A stretch of DNA of 46,430 bases, taken from positions 1-46,430 of the forward strand of contig NZ_BAABJJ010000033.1 in assembly GCF_039543245.1 (NCBI RefSeq), in the 5' to 3' direction. Of the stretch, positions 32,164 through 41,204 are shown in pieces (position 1 is the stretch's first letter; every line of letters begins with the position of its first letter). The notes under the pieces were generated by a model. It was not told the DNA's origin. It saw nothing but the letters and a program-made list of their open reading frames with translations, and did no database searches. Both the position numbers and the translations under genes were made by a program. This stretch comes from Algibacter_G agarivorans. GTDB lineage: Bacteria > Bacteroidota > Bacteroidia > Flavobacteriales > Flavobacteriaceae.

Positions 32164-33741
32164 CTATTTTTTCTTGCGGGCTCTCCATTTATTAAATCCA
32201 ATCCATCCAAAAAGTAAAATTAAAAAAGGAATAAAATAGGATGTGGCTTTTCCACTTCCACTAACTGTAGTAAAGAAACGTTCCCATCGTGGATTTTTTA
32301 TGCCATCCCAACTCATCCATATAAATACAGGTTTGCCAACTACATGATCAAACGGTACAAACCCCCAAGCTCTAGCGTCTATGGAATTATGGCGGTTATC
32401 ACCCATCATCCAATAGTAATTTTGTTTAAAGGTGTATGTGTTTGTTACTTTACCATTAATTAAAATTTGGTTACCATTTACTTGCAAAGTATTGCCTTCA
32501 TATTCTGAAATAACACGTTTGTATAATGGTAAAACCTCTAAATTGATATCTATTGTTTTTCCTGCTTCAGGAATATAAAGTGGGCCAAAGAAATCGACAT
32601 TCCAGTTATATGCTGGGTTGTGTGGAAATATATTAGAATCTCTAACGCCTTTTTCTTTTACGTTACGTGAAATACTTAAAACATTAGGGTGGTTTTTAAA
32701 TTTATCTCTGGCTTCATCAGAAATTGCGGAAAAATAATAGGTGTTTTGATTGTTTATTATTCCAAAACCATCAGTAATATCATAACGGTCTTTAATAAAT
32801 TTAGGGTTAAACTGGTTCGTTTTTGGTTGCACATGATAGCTGAATTGTAAATGTGCTCGATCTGGGAGCTCATTTTTCTTGCCATTTATATAAACATAGC
32901 CATTGCGAACTTCTAAAGAATCACCTGCAACGCCAACACAACGTTTTACTAGATTTGTTTTTTTATCGATGGGTTTGTAATAGTTTCTATCTGGTCTAAA
33001 ATCATTCATGTCCAACAAGGTGTCGGCTGGCTGATTAAAAACAACAATTTCGTTCCTATCTATCTTTTCAAACCCTGGAAGTCTTAAATAAGGCAGTTGT
33101 AATTTGTTTTTCCAAGATGTTTTTCTCTTAGTGAAATCATCGTCAAATAAATAAGATTTTACGCCTAACTTTGGGATGGTGTCATGAACCATAGGCGCAG
33201 CTACGGTAGTCATAGGTATTCTTGCGCCATAGTGAAATTTACTAACAAAAAGAAAATCGCCAACTAGCAAAGACTTCTCTAAAGAAGACGAAGGAATGGT
33301 AAATGGTTGTATGAAATAAGTGTGTACAATAGTAGCGGCAACAATGGCGAATAAAATAGAACTTGTCCATTCGCCGGATCCAGATTTTGGATGTATACTT
33401 CTGCCTTTTATATATGCAACATCTTCGATATAATTTAAATAGAAATTATAAAAACCTAATGTTACTACTGCTAAAAGCGTGTCTAAAGTTTTGTTTTTCC
33501 CGAAACTTCTAGCGGTTTCAACCCAAACAACGGCAAACATAATTAAATTAACAATGGGTAAGAATAATAGAATAACCCACCACCATGGTCGATTTATAAT
33601 CTTCATTAAAACAATAGCATTATAAACTGGAATAAATGCCTCCCAAGCTTGTCTACCTGCTTTTATATATAATTTCCACGTGCCTAAACCATGAATTATT
33701 TGAATAATCAAAATGAATATAAACCATTGCATTAATGTCAT
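32164..33741 (-). CDS. lepB: Signal peptidase I, large Bacteroidota type
   Basis: Removes signal peptides at the inner membrane; 525 aa. An N-terminal membrane region (residues 1-110; three or four helices) resembles the DUF5684 module, followed by a further TM helix (126-144) and the catalytic domain. The Ser is S153 in IPSSSLEKSLLVGDFLFVSK, with Leu in place of the usual Met after it. The general-base Lys is in KRCVGVAGDSLEVRNG, and the closing box is MMGDNRHNSIDARAWGFVPF. Large inserts between boxes are usual in this phylum. A final TM helix lies near residues 500-520. It lies between dapB and WbqC in a conserved order. Confidence 0.94.
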   Translation of the reverse strand: MTLMQWFIFILIIQIIHGLGTWKLYIKAGRQAWEAFIPVYNAIVLMKIINRPWWWVILLFLPIVNLIMFAVVWVETARSFGKNKTLDTLLAVVTLGFYNFYLNYIEDVAYIKGRSIHPKSGSGEWTSSILFAIVAATIVHTYFIQPFTIPSSSLEKSLLVGDFLFVSKFHYGARIPMTTVAAPMVHDTIPKLGVKSYLFDDDFTKRKTSWKNKLQLPYLRLPGFEKIDRNEIVVFNQPADTLLDMNDFRPDRNYYKPIDKKTNLVKRCVGVAGDSLEVRNGYVYINGKKNELPDRAHLQFSYHVQPKTNQFNPKFIKDRYDITDGFGIINNQNTYYFSAISDEARDKFKNHPNVLSISRNVKEKGVRDSNIFPHNPAYNWNVDFFGPLYIPEAGKTIDINLEVLPLYKRVISEYEGNTLQVNGNQILINGKVTNTYTFKQNYYWMMGDNRHNSIDARAWGFVPFDHVVGKPVFIWMSWDGIKNPRWERFFTTVSGSGKATSYFIPFLILLFGWIGFNKWRARKKK

Positions 33742-33765
33742 AATCTAAAAATTTTAAATAATTTA

Positions 33766-33796
33766 ATAGCTCTCGACTGCGCTCGAGGAGACTTTT
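33766..33796. repeat. Small dispersed palindrome near the dapB end
   Basis: CTCGACTGCGCTCGAG forms a short stem and shares GACTGCGCTC with the inner arm of the 6994-7063 repeat. It lies between dapB and lepB. Confidence 0.55.
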
Positions 33797-33851
33797 TTAA
33801 TTGTTGTATGAGTTGTTAAAAGTATTCATGCTGTTACATATAAATAAAGCA

Positions 33852-34556
33852 TTAACCAATATTTAACACATCGTTCATAGTGAATACGCCCGTTTTTCCT
33901 GCAATCCATTCGGCAGCAATAACAGCACCTAAAGCAAAACCTTGTCTGGTATGGGCTACATGCTCTATGGTAATTGAATCTACTTCACTTTCGTAATTTA
34001 CGGTATGGGTTCCAGGCACATCTTCAATGCGTTTAGCGACTATAGGGATGATGGTTTCACCGTTTTCATCTAACTTCCAGTTATCGTAACCTGTGTGTTG
34101 CGAAATAATATCATTGGCTAAAGAAATAGCTGTTCCACTCGGCGCATCTAGTTTTTGAGTATGATGAATTTCCTCCATAGAAACATTATATTGTTTAAGT
34201 GTACTCATCATTTTAGCAAGCGTTTTATTTAGCTCGAAAAATATATTAACTCCCAAACTATAGTTTGATGCATAAATAAAAGCGCCTTTTTTTTCTTGAC
34301 ATAACGCAACAGCTTTATCGTAGTTTTCTAACCAACCTGTTGTGCCAGAAATAACGGGTACGTTATTGTTTATGCAATTGGAGATATTGTTGAAAGCTAC
34401 GGATGGAATACTAAAATCTATAGCAACATCAGCTTTTGTAATGTCGTAATTGTTATCCCCTTTATCAATGGTCAAAACCACATTATGCCCGCGTTTAATG
34501 GCAATCTGTTCGATGGTTTTTCCCATTTTTCCGTATCCAAGTAAAGCTATGTTCAT
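33852..34556 (-). CDS. dapB: 4-hydroxy-tetrahydrodipicolinate reductase
   Basis: NAD(P)H-dependent reductase of the lysine/diaminopimelate pathway, feeding peptidoglycan and lysine synthesis; 234 aa, short Bacteroidota form. NADP-binding GYGKMGKTIEQ at residues 7-17, ADVAIDFSIPS, ISGTTGW, ASNYSLGVNIFF, and the catalytic EIHHTQKLDAPSGTA are all present. It lies 41 bp after the DUF5683 gene. Confidence 0.95.
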   Translation of the reverse strand: MNIALLGYGKMGKTIEQIAIKRGHNVVLTIDKGDNNYDITKADVAIDFSIPSVAFNNISNCINNNVPVISGTTGWLENYDKAVALCQEKKGAFIYASNYSLGVNIFFELNKTLAKMMSTLKQYNVSMEEIHHTQKLDAPSGTAISLANDIISQHTGYDNWKLDENGETIIPIVAKRIEDVPGTHTVNYESEVDSITIEHVAHTRQGFALGAVIAAEWIAGKTGVFTMNDVLNIG

Positions 34557-34597
34557 AAATGTATCTAATTTTTTTTGACTTAAATGCCCATTATGGG

Positions 34598-35215
34598 CTA
34601 AAATTTAAAATTTAAAGTTAATCCTATATTGCTTGATGCATCAAATTCGTTAAACTGGTATCTAGGTGCTAAAGATAAATTTTCATCTACATTATATTGT
34701 AATAGATGGGCATCCACATTGGCATCAATTATGTTTAAAGCATATAAACCAAAAGTTACTAAAAGTGATATTTCTTTATTTCTTCTGTAAAATTTTTGGG
34801 CATCTTCAAGTCTTTCTGTAGAGATTCTAGGCGTGGTTAATTGATTGCCTTGGGAATCCAAATAAAATTCATCATTTGTAAAACCAGCTAATCTACTTTT
34901 GTATGCATCGCGATATCTGTTGTATTCTTTATTGTTACTGATGTAAAAATAAACTCCGGTTCCAATGGCGGCATAAACAAGAGGTATTTTCCAATATTTT
35001 TTATTGTAGGCTTGTCCTAGGCCAGGCAAAATGGCCGAATAGAAAGCCGCTTTTGCAGGAGAAAGTGGATTGATAGGTTTACTGATTTTAACAATAGAAT
35101 CAATAACAACCTCTTTAGGAAGTTGTTCCTTTTTTTTGGTTTTATCTTGAGCTATCAAAGACAAGCAACACAAAAAAGCGAGTACAATTGTTATTAGAGA
35201 TTTATTTAGAATCAC
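34598..35215 (-). CDS. DUF5683 exported protein
   Basis: A 205-aa protein with a signal peptide (residues 1-22, SLIAQ) and the DUF5683 module: PLSPAKAAFYSAILPGLGQA, YNKKYWKIPLVYAAIGTGVY, the RYRDAYKSRL segment and YALNIIDANVDAHLLQYNVD, ending in a beta-like tail. The family is an uncharacterised inner-/outer-membrane-associated group always near parB and dapB in Bacteroidota. The start is GTG at 35215, and the first 14 bases overlap the end of parB, so translation is coupled. Confidence 0.88.
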   Translation of the reverse strand: MILNKSLITIVLAFLCCLSLIAQDKTKKKEQLPKEVVIDSIVKISKPINPLSPAKAAFYSAILPGLGQAYNKKYWKIPLVYAAIGTGVYFYISNNKEYNRYRDAYKSRLAGFTNDEFYLDSQGNQLTTPRISTERLEDAQKFYRRNKEISLLVTFGLYALNIIDANVDAHLLQYNVDENLSLAPRYQFNEFDASSNIGLTLNFKF

Positions 35216-36116
35216 CTTGAACTAATTTTTTAATACGATTAAAGTCTTCTTCTGAATGAAATGGAATTGTAATTTTTCCTTTCCCGTTTTTAGAGACTTT
35301 AACGTCAATTTTGTGTCCAAAGTATTCTGAAAATGCAGTAATACCTTTTTTAACAAATTTTGGCATAGCGTTGTCTGATTCTGTTTTCGAAGGGGTTTTA
35401 ACAACTTCTGAAGTATTAAAATCGCGAACTAAAGTTTCTGTTTCTCTAACCGATAATTTGTTGGATAGTATGTTTTCGTAAATTTCTAATTGAATGGTTT
35501 GATCCTCAATAGCAATTAAAGCACGACCATGGCCCATAGAAATAAATCCATCACGCATGCCTGTTTGGATAATAGGGTCTAGTTTTAATAATCGTAAATA
35601 ATTGGCAATAGTGGAACGTTTTTTTCCAACACGTTCGCTCATTTGCTCTTGTGTTAAATTGATTTCATCAATTAAACGTTGGTATGACAAGGCAATTTCA
35701 ATAGGGTCTAAATCTTGACGCTGAATGTTCTCAACCAATGCCATTTCAAGCGATTCTTGGTCGTTTGCAATTCTTACATAAGCTGGAATCGTTTCTAGAC
35801 CAAGTAATTTTGAAGCTCTGTACCGACGCTCTCCAGAAACGAGTTGATATTTATTTAAGCCTAATTTTCTAACCGTTATAGGTTGAATAATGCCTAATTC
35901 TTTAATAGAAGATGCTAATTCTCTAAGGGATTCTTCACTAAAATTAGTACGTGGTTGAAATGGGTTAACCTCGATAAAATCAACATCTAACTCAACAATG
36001 TTTCCAATAACTTTATCGGCGTTTTTATCTTGTACCGATTGAATGTCGTTACTTGGGTCTTTTAATAGTGCCGATAAACCTCTACCTAAAGCCTGTTTTT
36101 TAGTTGCCTTAGCCAT
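35202..36116 (-). CDS. parB: Chromosome-partitioning protein ParB
   Basis: CTP-dependent DNA clamp that loads at parS sites near the origin; 304 aa. Motifs: LGRGLSALL near the N-terminus, the CTP-binding NPFQPRTNFSEESLRELASS, GERRYRAS, MALVENIQRQDL, and a helix-turn-helix from ~155 to 195 (TQEQMSERVGKKRSTIANYL). The C-terminal dimerisation part ends in KLVQGDSK. It starts 3 bp after parA. I found no convincing parS in the window. Confidence 0.95.
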   Translation of the reverse strand: MAKATKKQALGRGLSALLKDPSNDIQSVQDKNADKVIGNIVELDVDFIEVNPFQPRTNFSEESLRELASSIKELGIIQPITVRKLGLNKYQLVSGERRYRASKLLGLETIPAYVRIANDQESLEMALVENIQRQDLDPIEIALSYQRLIDEINLTQEQMSERVGKKRSTIANYLRLLKLDPIIQTGMRDGFISMGHGRALIAIEDQTIQLEIYENILSNKLSVRETETLVRDFNTSEVVKTPSKTESDNAMPKFVKKGITAFSEYFGHKIDVKVSKNGKGKITIPFHSEEDFNRIKKLVQGDSK

Positions 36117-36119
36117 AAT

Positions 36120-36884
36120 TTAGGAGTTTTTATTGATGATTTCTTTTGCCAAACTTAAGTAATTGTTAGCACCTTTACTACTCGCATCATAATTAATTAT
36201 GCTTTCGCCATAACTTGGTGCTTCACTGAGTCTTACGTTTCTTTGAATGATGGTTTTAAACACCATGTCGTTGAAGTGTTTTTGCACTTCTTCAACCACC
36301 TGATTTGATAATCTTAACCTAGAATCATACATGGTTAGTAATAGACCTTCAATATCTAATTCTGGATTGTGTATTTTTTGAACACTTTTTATGGTGTTTA
36401 AAAGTTTACCTAATCCTTCAAGTGCAAAATATTCACATTGAATAGGAATTATTACAGCATCTGCAGCGGTTAACGCATTTAGGGTTAGTAAGCCCAATGA
36501 TGGTGCACAATCAATGATGATGTAATCGTAATCATCTTTTATATCTTTTATTGCCTTTTTAAGCATGTATTCGCGTTCCTCTTTATCAACAAGCTCTATT
36601 TCAATAGCCACTAAGTCGATGTGAGCAGGAATAATATCAAGGTTAGGTGTTTGGGTGCTTACAATAGCCTCTTTAGCTGTGTTAGAATGCTCTAAAAGTT
36701 GATAGGTGCCTATTTCAACACGCTCTACATCTATACCAATTCCTGAACTTGCATTTGCTTGAGGGTCAGCATCTATAAGTAATATTTTCTTTTCTAGAAC
36801 GCCTAGTGAAGCAGCTAAGTTTATTGAGGTTGTTGTTTTTCCAACACCGCCTTTTTGATTAGCAATTGCAATGATTTTACCCAT
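36120..36884 (-). CDS. parA: Chromosome-partitioning ATPase ParA
   Basis: Walker-type ATPase that moves ParB-bound origins; 254 aa. The deviant Walker A motif KGGVGKTTT (residues 10-18 of MGKIIAIANQKGGV..), DADPQANASSGIG and YIIIDCAPSLGLLTLNAL are clear. The ATG at 36884 starts directly before the conserved strand; an in-frame start at 36911 would add nine unconserved residues. It is first of the parA-parB-DUF5683-dapB-lepB-WbqC-DUF6122 run, with a TAnnTTTG box 25 bp upstream. Confidence 0.96.
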   Translation of the reverse strand: MGKIIAIANQKGGVGKTTTSINLAASLGVLEKKILLIDADPQANASSGIGIDVERVEIGTYQLLEHSNTAKEAIVSTQTPNLDIIPAHIDLVAIEIELVDKEEREYMLKKAIKDIKDDYDYIIIDCAPSLGLLTLNALTAADAVIIPIQCEYFALEGLGKLLNTIKSVQKIHNPELDIEGLLLTMYDSRLRLSNQVVEEVQKHFNDMVFKTIIQRNVRLSEAPSYGESIINYDASSKGANNYLSLAKEIINKNS

Positions 36885-36908
36885 TAGATGATTTGGTTTT
36901 ATTAGCCG

Positions 36909-36916
36909 CAAAAATA
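36909..36916 (-). promoter_or_regulatory. Bacteroidota -7 element of parA
   Basis: TATTTTTG on the minus strand matches TAnnTTTG, 25 bp before the parA ATG. No TTG at good spacing. Confidence 0.45.
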
Positions 36917-36998
36917 CAATTATTTATGTGGAATGAAAGTGTAACTTGTTAACAAATCGGTAAAGGGGAAGTCAATTATCTTATTGATAATTATTTGT

Positions 36999-39116
36999 TT
37001 AGTCTATTAAGATTTCTAAAATTTTTATGGCTGCATCGCTAATTTTTGTTCCTGGGCCAAAAACGGCAACGGCACCAGCATCAAATAAATATTGATAATC
37101 TTGTCTGGGAATCACACCGCCAACAATAACCATAATATCATCACGACCATACGCTTTTAATGCATCTATGACTTGTGGGACTAAAGTTTTATGCCCCGCA
37201 GCTAATGAAGAAACGCCTAGGATATGCACATCGTTTTCAACGGCTTGCTTAGCTGCTTCTTGTGGGGTTTGGAATAGAGGACCTATATCCACATCAAAAC
37301 CTACATCGGCATATCCGGTAGCGACTACTTTTGCGCCACGGTCATGACCATCTTGTCCCATTTTTGCAATCATAATTCGTGGTCGTCTACCATCTTGTTC
37401 TGCAAAAGCATCAGCTAGTTCTTGAGCTTTTTTAAAGGATTCATCGTCTTTTATTTCTTTACTATACACGCCGGAAAATGATTTTATTTGTGCTTTATAG
37501 CGCCCGAATTCTACTTCTAAAGCATCACTTATTTCACCAAGTGTAGCACGTTCACGAGCAGCTTCAACAGCTAAAGATAATAAGTTTTCTTGTCCTGTTC
37601 GTGCAGCTTCAGTTAATTTTGATAAAGTAGTTTTTACCTTTTTAGAATCTCTTTCAGCTTTAATAGCGTTTAATCGCTCTATTTGAGAATTTCTGACGGT
37701 TTGATTATCCACTTCAAGTGTGGAGATAGGAGCTTCTTCTTTAAGTCTATATTTATTAACGCCAACAATAATATCTTGACCAGAATCTATTCTAGCTTGT
37801 TTTCTAGCTGCGGCTTCTTCGATTCTAATTTTGGGAATCCCTGCTTCAATGGCTTTGGTCATGCCTCCCAATGCTTCAATTTCTTCAATTAAAGACCATG
37901 CTTTTTGAGCGATATCATGTGTTAGTTTTTCAACATAATAGCTGCCTGCCCAAGGGTCCACCGTTTTAGTGATTTTGGTTTCTTCTTGTAAAAATATTTG
38001 TGTGTTCCTCGCAATTCTTGCTGAAAAATTGGTTGGCAATGCAATGGCTTCATCTAAAGCGTTAGTGTGTAAACTTTGAGTACCTCCAAATACAGCAGCA
38101 GCAGCCTCAATAGTTGTTCTTGCCACATTGTTAAACGGGTCTTGCTCTGTTAAACTCCAACCCGAAGTCTGGCAATGGGCTCGTAAAGCTAAAGATTTTT
38201 CATTCTTAGGGTTGAATTGTTTCACCAATTTTGCCCATAACATTCTAGCAGCTCGCATTTTGGCAATTTCCATAAAATGGTTCATGCCAATTCCCCAAAA
38301 GAAAGATAGGCGAGGAGCAAAGGTGTCTATGTCCATGCCTGCTGCCAATCCTTTTCTAATATATTCTAAACCATCTGCTAGGGTATAAGCCAATTCAATA
38401 TCGCAGGTGGCGCCAGCTTCTTGCATGTGGTATCCTGAAATACTAATGCTATTGAATTTTGGCATGTTTTTACTGGTGTATTCGAAAATATCTGAAATGA
38501 TTTTCATGGAAGGCATTGGTGGGTATATATAGGTATTACGCACCATAAACTCCTTTAAAATATCATTCTGAATAGTGCCTGCTAACGCTTCGGGTTTAAC
38601 GCCTTGTTCTTCTGCTGCAACAATATAAAATGCCATAATGGGCAAAACGGCACCGTTCATAGTCATGGAAACCGACATTTTATCTAGTGGAATCTGGTCG
38701 AAGAGGATTTTCATGTCTTCAACAGAATCAATGGCAACACCAGCTTTTCCAACATCGCCAACAACACGTTCATGGTCTGAATCATAACCTCTGTGAGTAG
38801 CTAAATCAAAAGCAACAGACAGCCCTTTTTGTCCAGCCTCAAGATTGCGTCTGTAAAAGGCATTACTGTCTTCTGCTGTAGAAAAACCAGCATATTGCCT
38901 AATTGTCCACGGTCTTCTAACGTACATGGTACTGTATGGTCCCCTAAGGTTTGGTGTAATTCCAGCAACAAAATCTAAATGCTCTAAACCTTTAAGGTCT
39001 TCTTTGCTATAAGTTGATTTAACCTCAATATCCTCAGCAGTTCGAAAAGTAAAAGCTTCTAAGTTCTGACTTCTAACTTCTGATTTTATTTCGATATGTT
39101 GCAGTTTTTTTCTCAA
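36999..39116 (-). CDS. scpA: Methylmalonyl-CoA mutase, large subunit
   Basis: Coenzyme B12-dependent isomerase interconverting methylmalonyl-CoA and succinyl-CoA; the catalytic subunit, 705 aa (also called mutB or mcm). The TIM barrel starts near residue 45 (PNLRGPYSTMYVRRPWTIRQ, TMNGAVLPIMAFYIV), and the C-terminal cobalamin domain has DGHDRG with the axial His at about residue 591. The start appears to be TTG at 39116, since the upstream frame has no ATG; the lipoprotein stop lies 6 bp before. Codons 12-20 are made of a 7-bp tandem repeat (39056-39083), explaining the odd peptide SEVRSQNLEA. The partner small subunit is upstream in the same operon. Confidence 0.95.
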   Translation of the reverse strand: MRKKLQHIEIKSEVRSQNLEAFTFRTAEDIEVKSTYSKEDLKGLEHLDFVAGITPNLRGPYSTMYVRRPWTIRQYAGFSTAEDSNAFYRRNLEAGQKGLSVAFDLATHRGYDSDHERVVGDVGKAGVAIDSVEDMKILFDQIPLDKMSVSMTMNGAVLPIMAFYIVAAEEQGVKPEALAGTIQNDILKEFMVRNTYIYPPMPSMKIISDIFEYTSKNMPKFNSISISGYHMQEAGATCDIELAYTLADGLEYIRKGLAAGMDIDTFAPRLSFFWGIGMNHFMEIAKMRAARMLWAKLVKQFNPKNEKSLALRAHCQTSGWSLTEQDPFNNVARTTIEAAAAVFGGTQSLHTNALDEAIALPTNFSARIARNTQIFLQEETKITKTVDPWAGSYYVEKLTHDIAQKAWSLIEEIEALGGMTKAIEAGIPKIRIEEAAARKQARIDSGQDIIVGVNKYRLKEEAPISTLEVDNQTVRNSQIERLNAIKAERDSKKVKTTLSKLTEAARTGQENLLSLAVEAARERATLGEISDALEVEFGRYKAQIKSFSGVYSKEIKDDESFKKAQELADAFAEQDGRRPRIMIAKMGQDGHDRGAKVVATGYADVGFDVDIGPLFQTPQEAAKQAVENDVHILGVSSLAAGHKTLVPQVIDALKAYGRDDIMVIVGGVIPRQDYQYLFDAGAVAVFGPGTKISDAAIKILEILID
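39056..39083 (-). repeat. 7-bp tandem repeat inside scpA
   Basis: Four copies of a heptamer of pattern NTTCTRA (plus strand: CTTCTAA, GTTCTGA, CTTCTAA, CTTCTGA) lie within the first 20 codons of scpA. Because 7 is not a multiple of 3, a gain or loss of one unit would shift the frame. Confidence 0.75.
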
Positions 39117-39121
39117 ATCAA

Positions 39122-39802
39122 TTAATGGTTATGGCCTGCGTGCGGGTCTGTTTTTGCTTCTGCTTCAGGTAGCGTTACATCAAAATCAGCAAGTGGTTCT
39201 TTTTTGTCGAAATTAATTTTAGATAAATCCACATCAAAAAGTTTCGCATAATATAAATCTAAAGCAATATAAGTAGCTAGGTATTTGTCATTTGATGTTC
39301 TCGTGAATTTTGACATTAATGGTGCTCCGAATAGTTTTGGGCTCATGCTGTTAGTTGAGACAAGTGCATTAAAAGTGGTGTTTAAGGACTTGTCTTGAAT
39401 GTTTTTCGAGATACAATCTATAACAATGCTGTTGTAATTTAAATGACTTGTTGAGCTATTTGCATCCCATAAACGGTCTTCTTTTTTTAAAGCTTCAAAA
39501 ACGGCTACCGTATGGGCGGAAATGATTTCTTCAAGTTTTATTCTTCCGTAAACAGCATTTCTAATTAATTGGGAATAGGATTGAACCAATGATGTGTTTG
39601 GTTTGGCTTTTTTATAATAATTCAAAATATCATCTTCAAAAGTATAAAGTGCTTCTTTGTATAGTTTTGAGTTTACGCCTTCGCAATTTATCGTAGCGGG
39701 TTTATCAGCATATTTGTAATCTGTAAATGTGTTTTCTTTTTTACAGCTCAATAAAGCGATGGTTAATGTGATTACTAAAAGTTTAAAAAATGGTGTTTTC
39801 AT
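39122..39802 (-). CDS. Hypothetical lipoprotein with His-rich C-terminus
   Basis: A 226-aa lipoprotein (lipobox LLSC, Cys 20) whose helical body carries KLYKEALYTFEDDILNYY, AVYGRIKLEEIISAHTVAVF and ALVSTNSMSPKLFGAPLMSK. The chain ends TDPHAGHNH, a short His-rich motif that could bind a metal. I do not recognise the family. It sits between the small- and large-subunit genes of methylmalonyl-CoA mutase, 19 bp after the small and 5 bp before the large, so it is in their operon although an exported protein is not an obvious partner of a cytoplasmic enzyme. Confidence 0.72.
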   Translation of the reverse strand: MKTPFFKLLVITLTIALLSCKKENTFTDYKYADKPATINCEGVNSKLYKEALYTFEDDILNYYKKAKPNTSLVQSYSQLIRNAVYGRIKLEEIISAHTVAVFEALKKEDRLWDANSSTSHLNYNSIVIDCISKNIQDKSLNTTFNALVSTNSMSPKLFGAPLMSKFTRTSNDKYLATYIALDLYYAKLFDVDLSKINFDKKEPLADFDVTLPEAEAKTDPHAGHNH

Positions 39803-39821
39803 TGGTGTTAAAGTTTAAATA

Positions 39822-41204
39822 TTACTCTATTTTTAATCGTTTTTGTTCTAATTGTTCTGCTAATCGTTTTTCTATTATGGGTTCAATCAGTGTCTTTCTT
39901 TGGTTTGTTTTTACAAAAGGGTAAAGTTCTAACTCGTTTTTCATTTTGTCATTTACATTTGGGTGTTTGTTTGTTCCCAATAAAATATCTTCTCCAGAAT
40001 CAAATTGTTGCTGCTCTTTGGTAGCGCTTTCTTTAATTTTACGTTGAATAGTGCCTTCCTTTAATTGTTTTAAAAAACCACCGTTGGCTTCTATATTCTT
40101 GAATAAATCTAATGCTTTTTCAGCTAGTTGATTGGTTAAGCTTTCTATGTAATATGAACCATCTGATGGGTTGTTAACCTTATCAAAATAGCTTTCCTGT
40201 TTTAAAACTAATAACTGGTTTCTTGCAATACGTTCGCCGAATTCATTGTTTTTATGGTAAATAGCGTCAAAAGGTAAATTACATATCGTATTTGCGCCAC
40301 CAAGTATTGCGCTCATGCATTCTGTGGTTGTACGTAACATATTGGTGTTATAGTCGTAAAGTGTTTTGTTGCGTTTTGTTGGTGTTGCTAAGATATAGCA
40401 ATTTGTATTGGTCTTATATTCTAGAGCTAGTGTATGCCATAGTTCACGTAAGGCTCTAAGTTTTGCTATTTCGAAAAAATAGTTGGTGCCAACGGAAATT
40501 TTAAAATTAATATTGAAAGATTGCTTCTCCTGATAACTATCCGAATTGGTATAATTTAAATATTCATTTGCATGCGCCAAAGCATAAGCAAGTTGTTGCA
40601 CCATTGTTGCTCCTGCGTTTTGGTATAAAGAAACATCAACGCTTAATTGAGATGTACGTTTTATAATAGCTTCGAATTTTTTAAAGTCATCATTTAGATT
40701 ATTGAGCCAATTTCCAGTTTTAGCTAGATTTCCTATAATGTCCGTTTGAATATGAATTCCTTCTCCATAGTTAGCGGGATTCTTAGGAATGGCTGATAGT
40801 TTTTTAACAAATGCTTCTGAAAGAAACTGCAATTCGAAATATAAAGCAGTTGAATCTAAATCTATGTTTTTTAATAAATTTTCAATTGAAATATCTTCAG
40901 AAGGTAAAATAAATTGAATACTTTCTGCGCCACGTTGAATAACATCAAGCGCTTTTAGGTTTGATTTTTCAACATCAGCAACAAAAATAGATTGACAAAT
41001 TTTCCATTGGGTTGCTTTTGTGTTTGAAACGTTTTGCAAATCTTTAAAATCGTCGGCATGATAAAATGGTTTAACGGGAATACCTTCGTTGGTTTGCCAT
41101 ATAAGTGTGTCGTTGTAATCAGCTCCTTTTAAATCGAACTGTATTTTTTGCTTCCATTGTTTGGAAGACACAGCATCAAATTCACTGAACAACGCTTTAT
41201 TCAT
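39822..41204 (-). CDS. Methylmalonyl-CoA mutase, small subunit
   Basis: The non-catalytic partner (MutA-like) of the large subunit, 460 aa. It has a TIM-barrel-like core with ISVGTNYFFEIAKLRALREL and CMSAILGGANTICNLPFD, matching positions of the large subunit, and IARNQLLVLKQESYFDKVNNPSDGSYYIES near the end. The chain stops where the barrel ends, so the B12-like C-terminal domain is absent, in contrast to MutA of ~620 aa from other bacteria. It overlaps the upstream divIC-like gene by 8 bp and is followed by the His-rich lipoprotein. Confidence 0.92.
   Translation of the reverse strand: MNKALFSEFDAVSSKQWKQKIQFDLKGADYNDTLIWQTNEGIPVKPFYHADDFKDLQNVSNTKATQWKICQSIFVADVEKSNLKALDVIQRGAESIQFILPSEDISIENLLKNIDLDSTALYFELQFLSEAFVKKLSAIPKNPANYGEGIHIQTDIIGNLAKTGNWLNNLNDDFKKFEAIIKRTSQLSVDVSLYQNAGATMVQQLAYALAHANEYLNYTNSDSYQEKQSFNINFKISVGTNYFFEIAKLRALRELWHTLALEYKTNTNCYILATPTKRNKTLYDYNTNMLRTTTECMSAILGGANTICNLPFDAIYHKNNEFGERIARNQLLVLKQESYFDKVNNPSDGSYYIESLTNQLAEKALDLFKNIEANGGFLKQLKEGTIQRKIKESATKEQQQFDSGEDILLGTNKHPNVNDKMKNELELYPFVKTNQRKTLIEPIIEKRLAEQLEQKRLKIE

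Noticed and set aside
33673..33688. CACGTG-centred sequence in lepB as a parS site for the nearby ParB
   Set aside because: Outside the central CACGTG the flanks do not match the TGTTnCACGTGnAACA consensus, and it lies inside a coding region.
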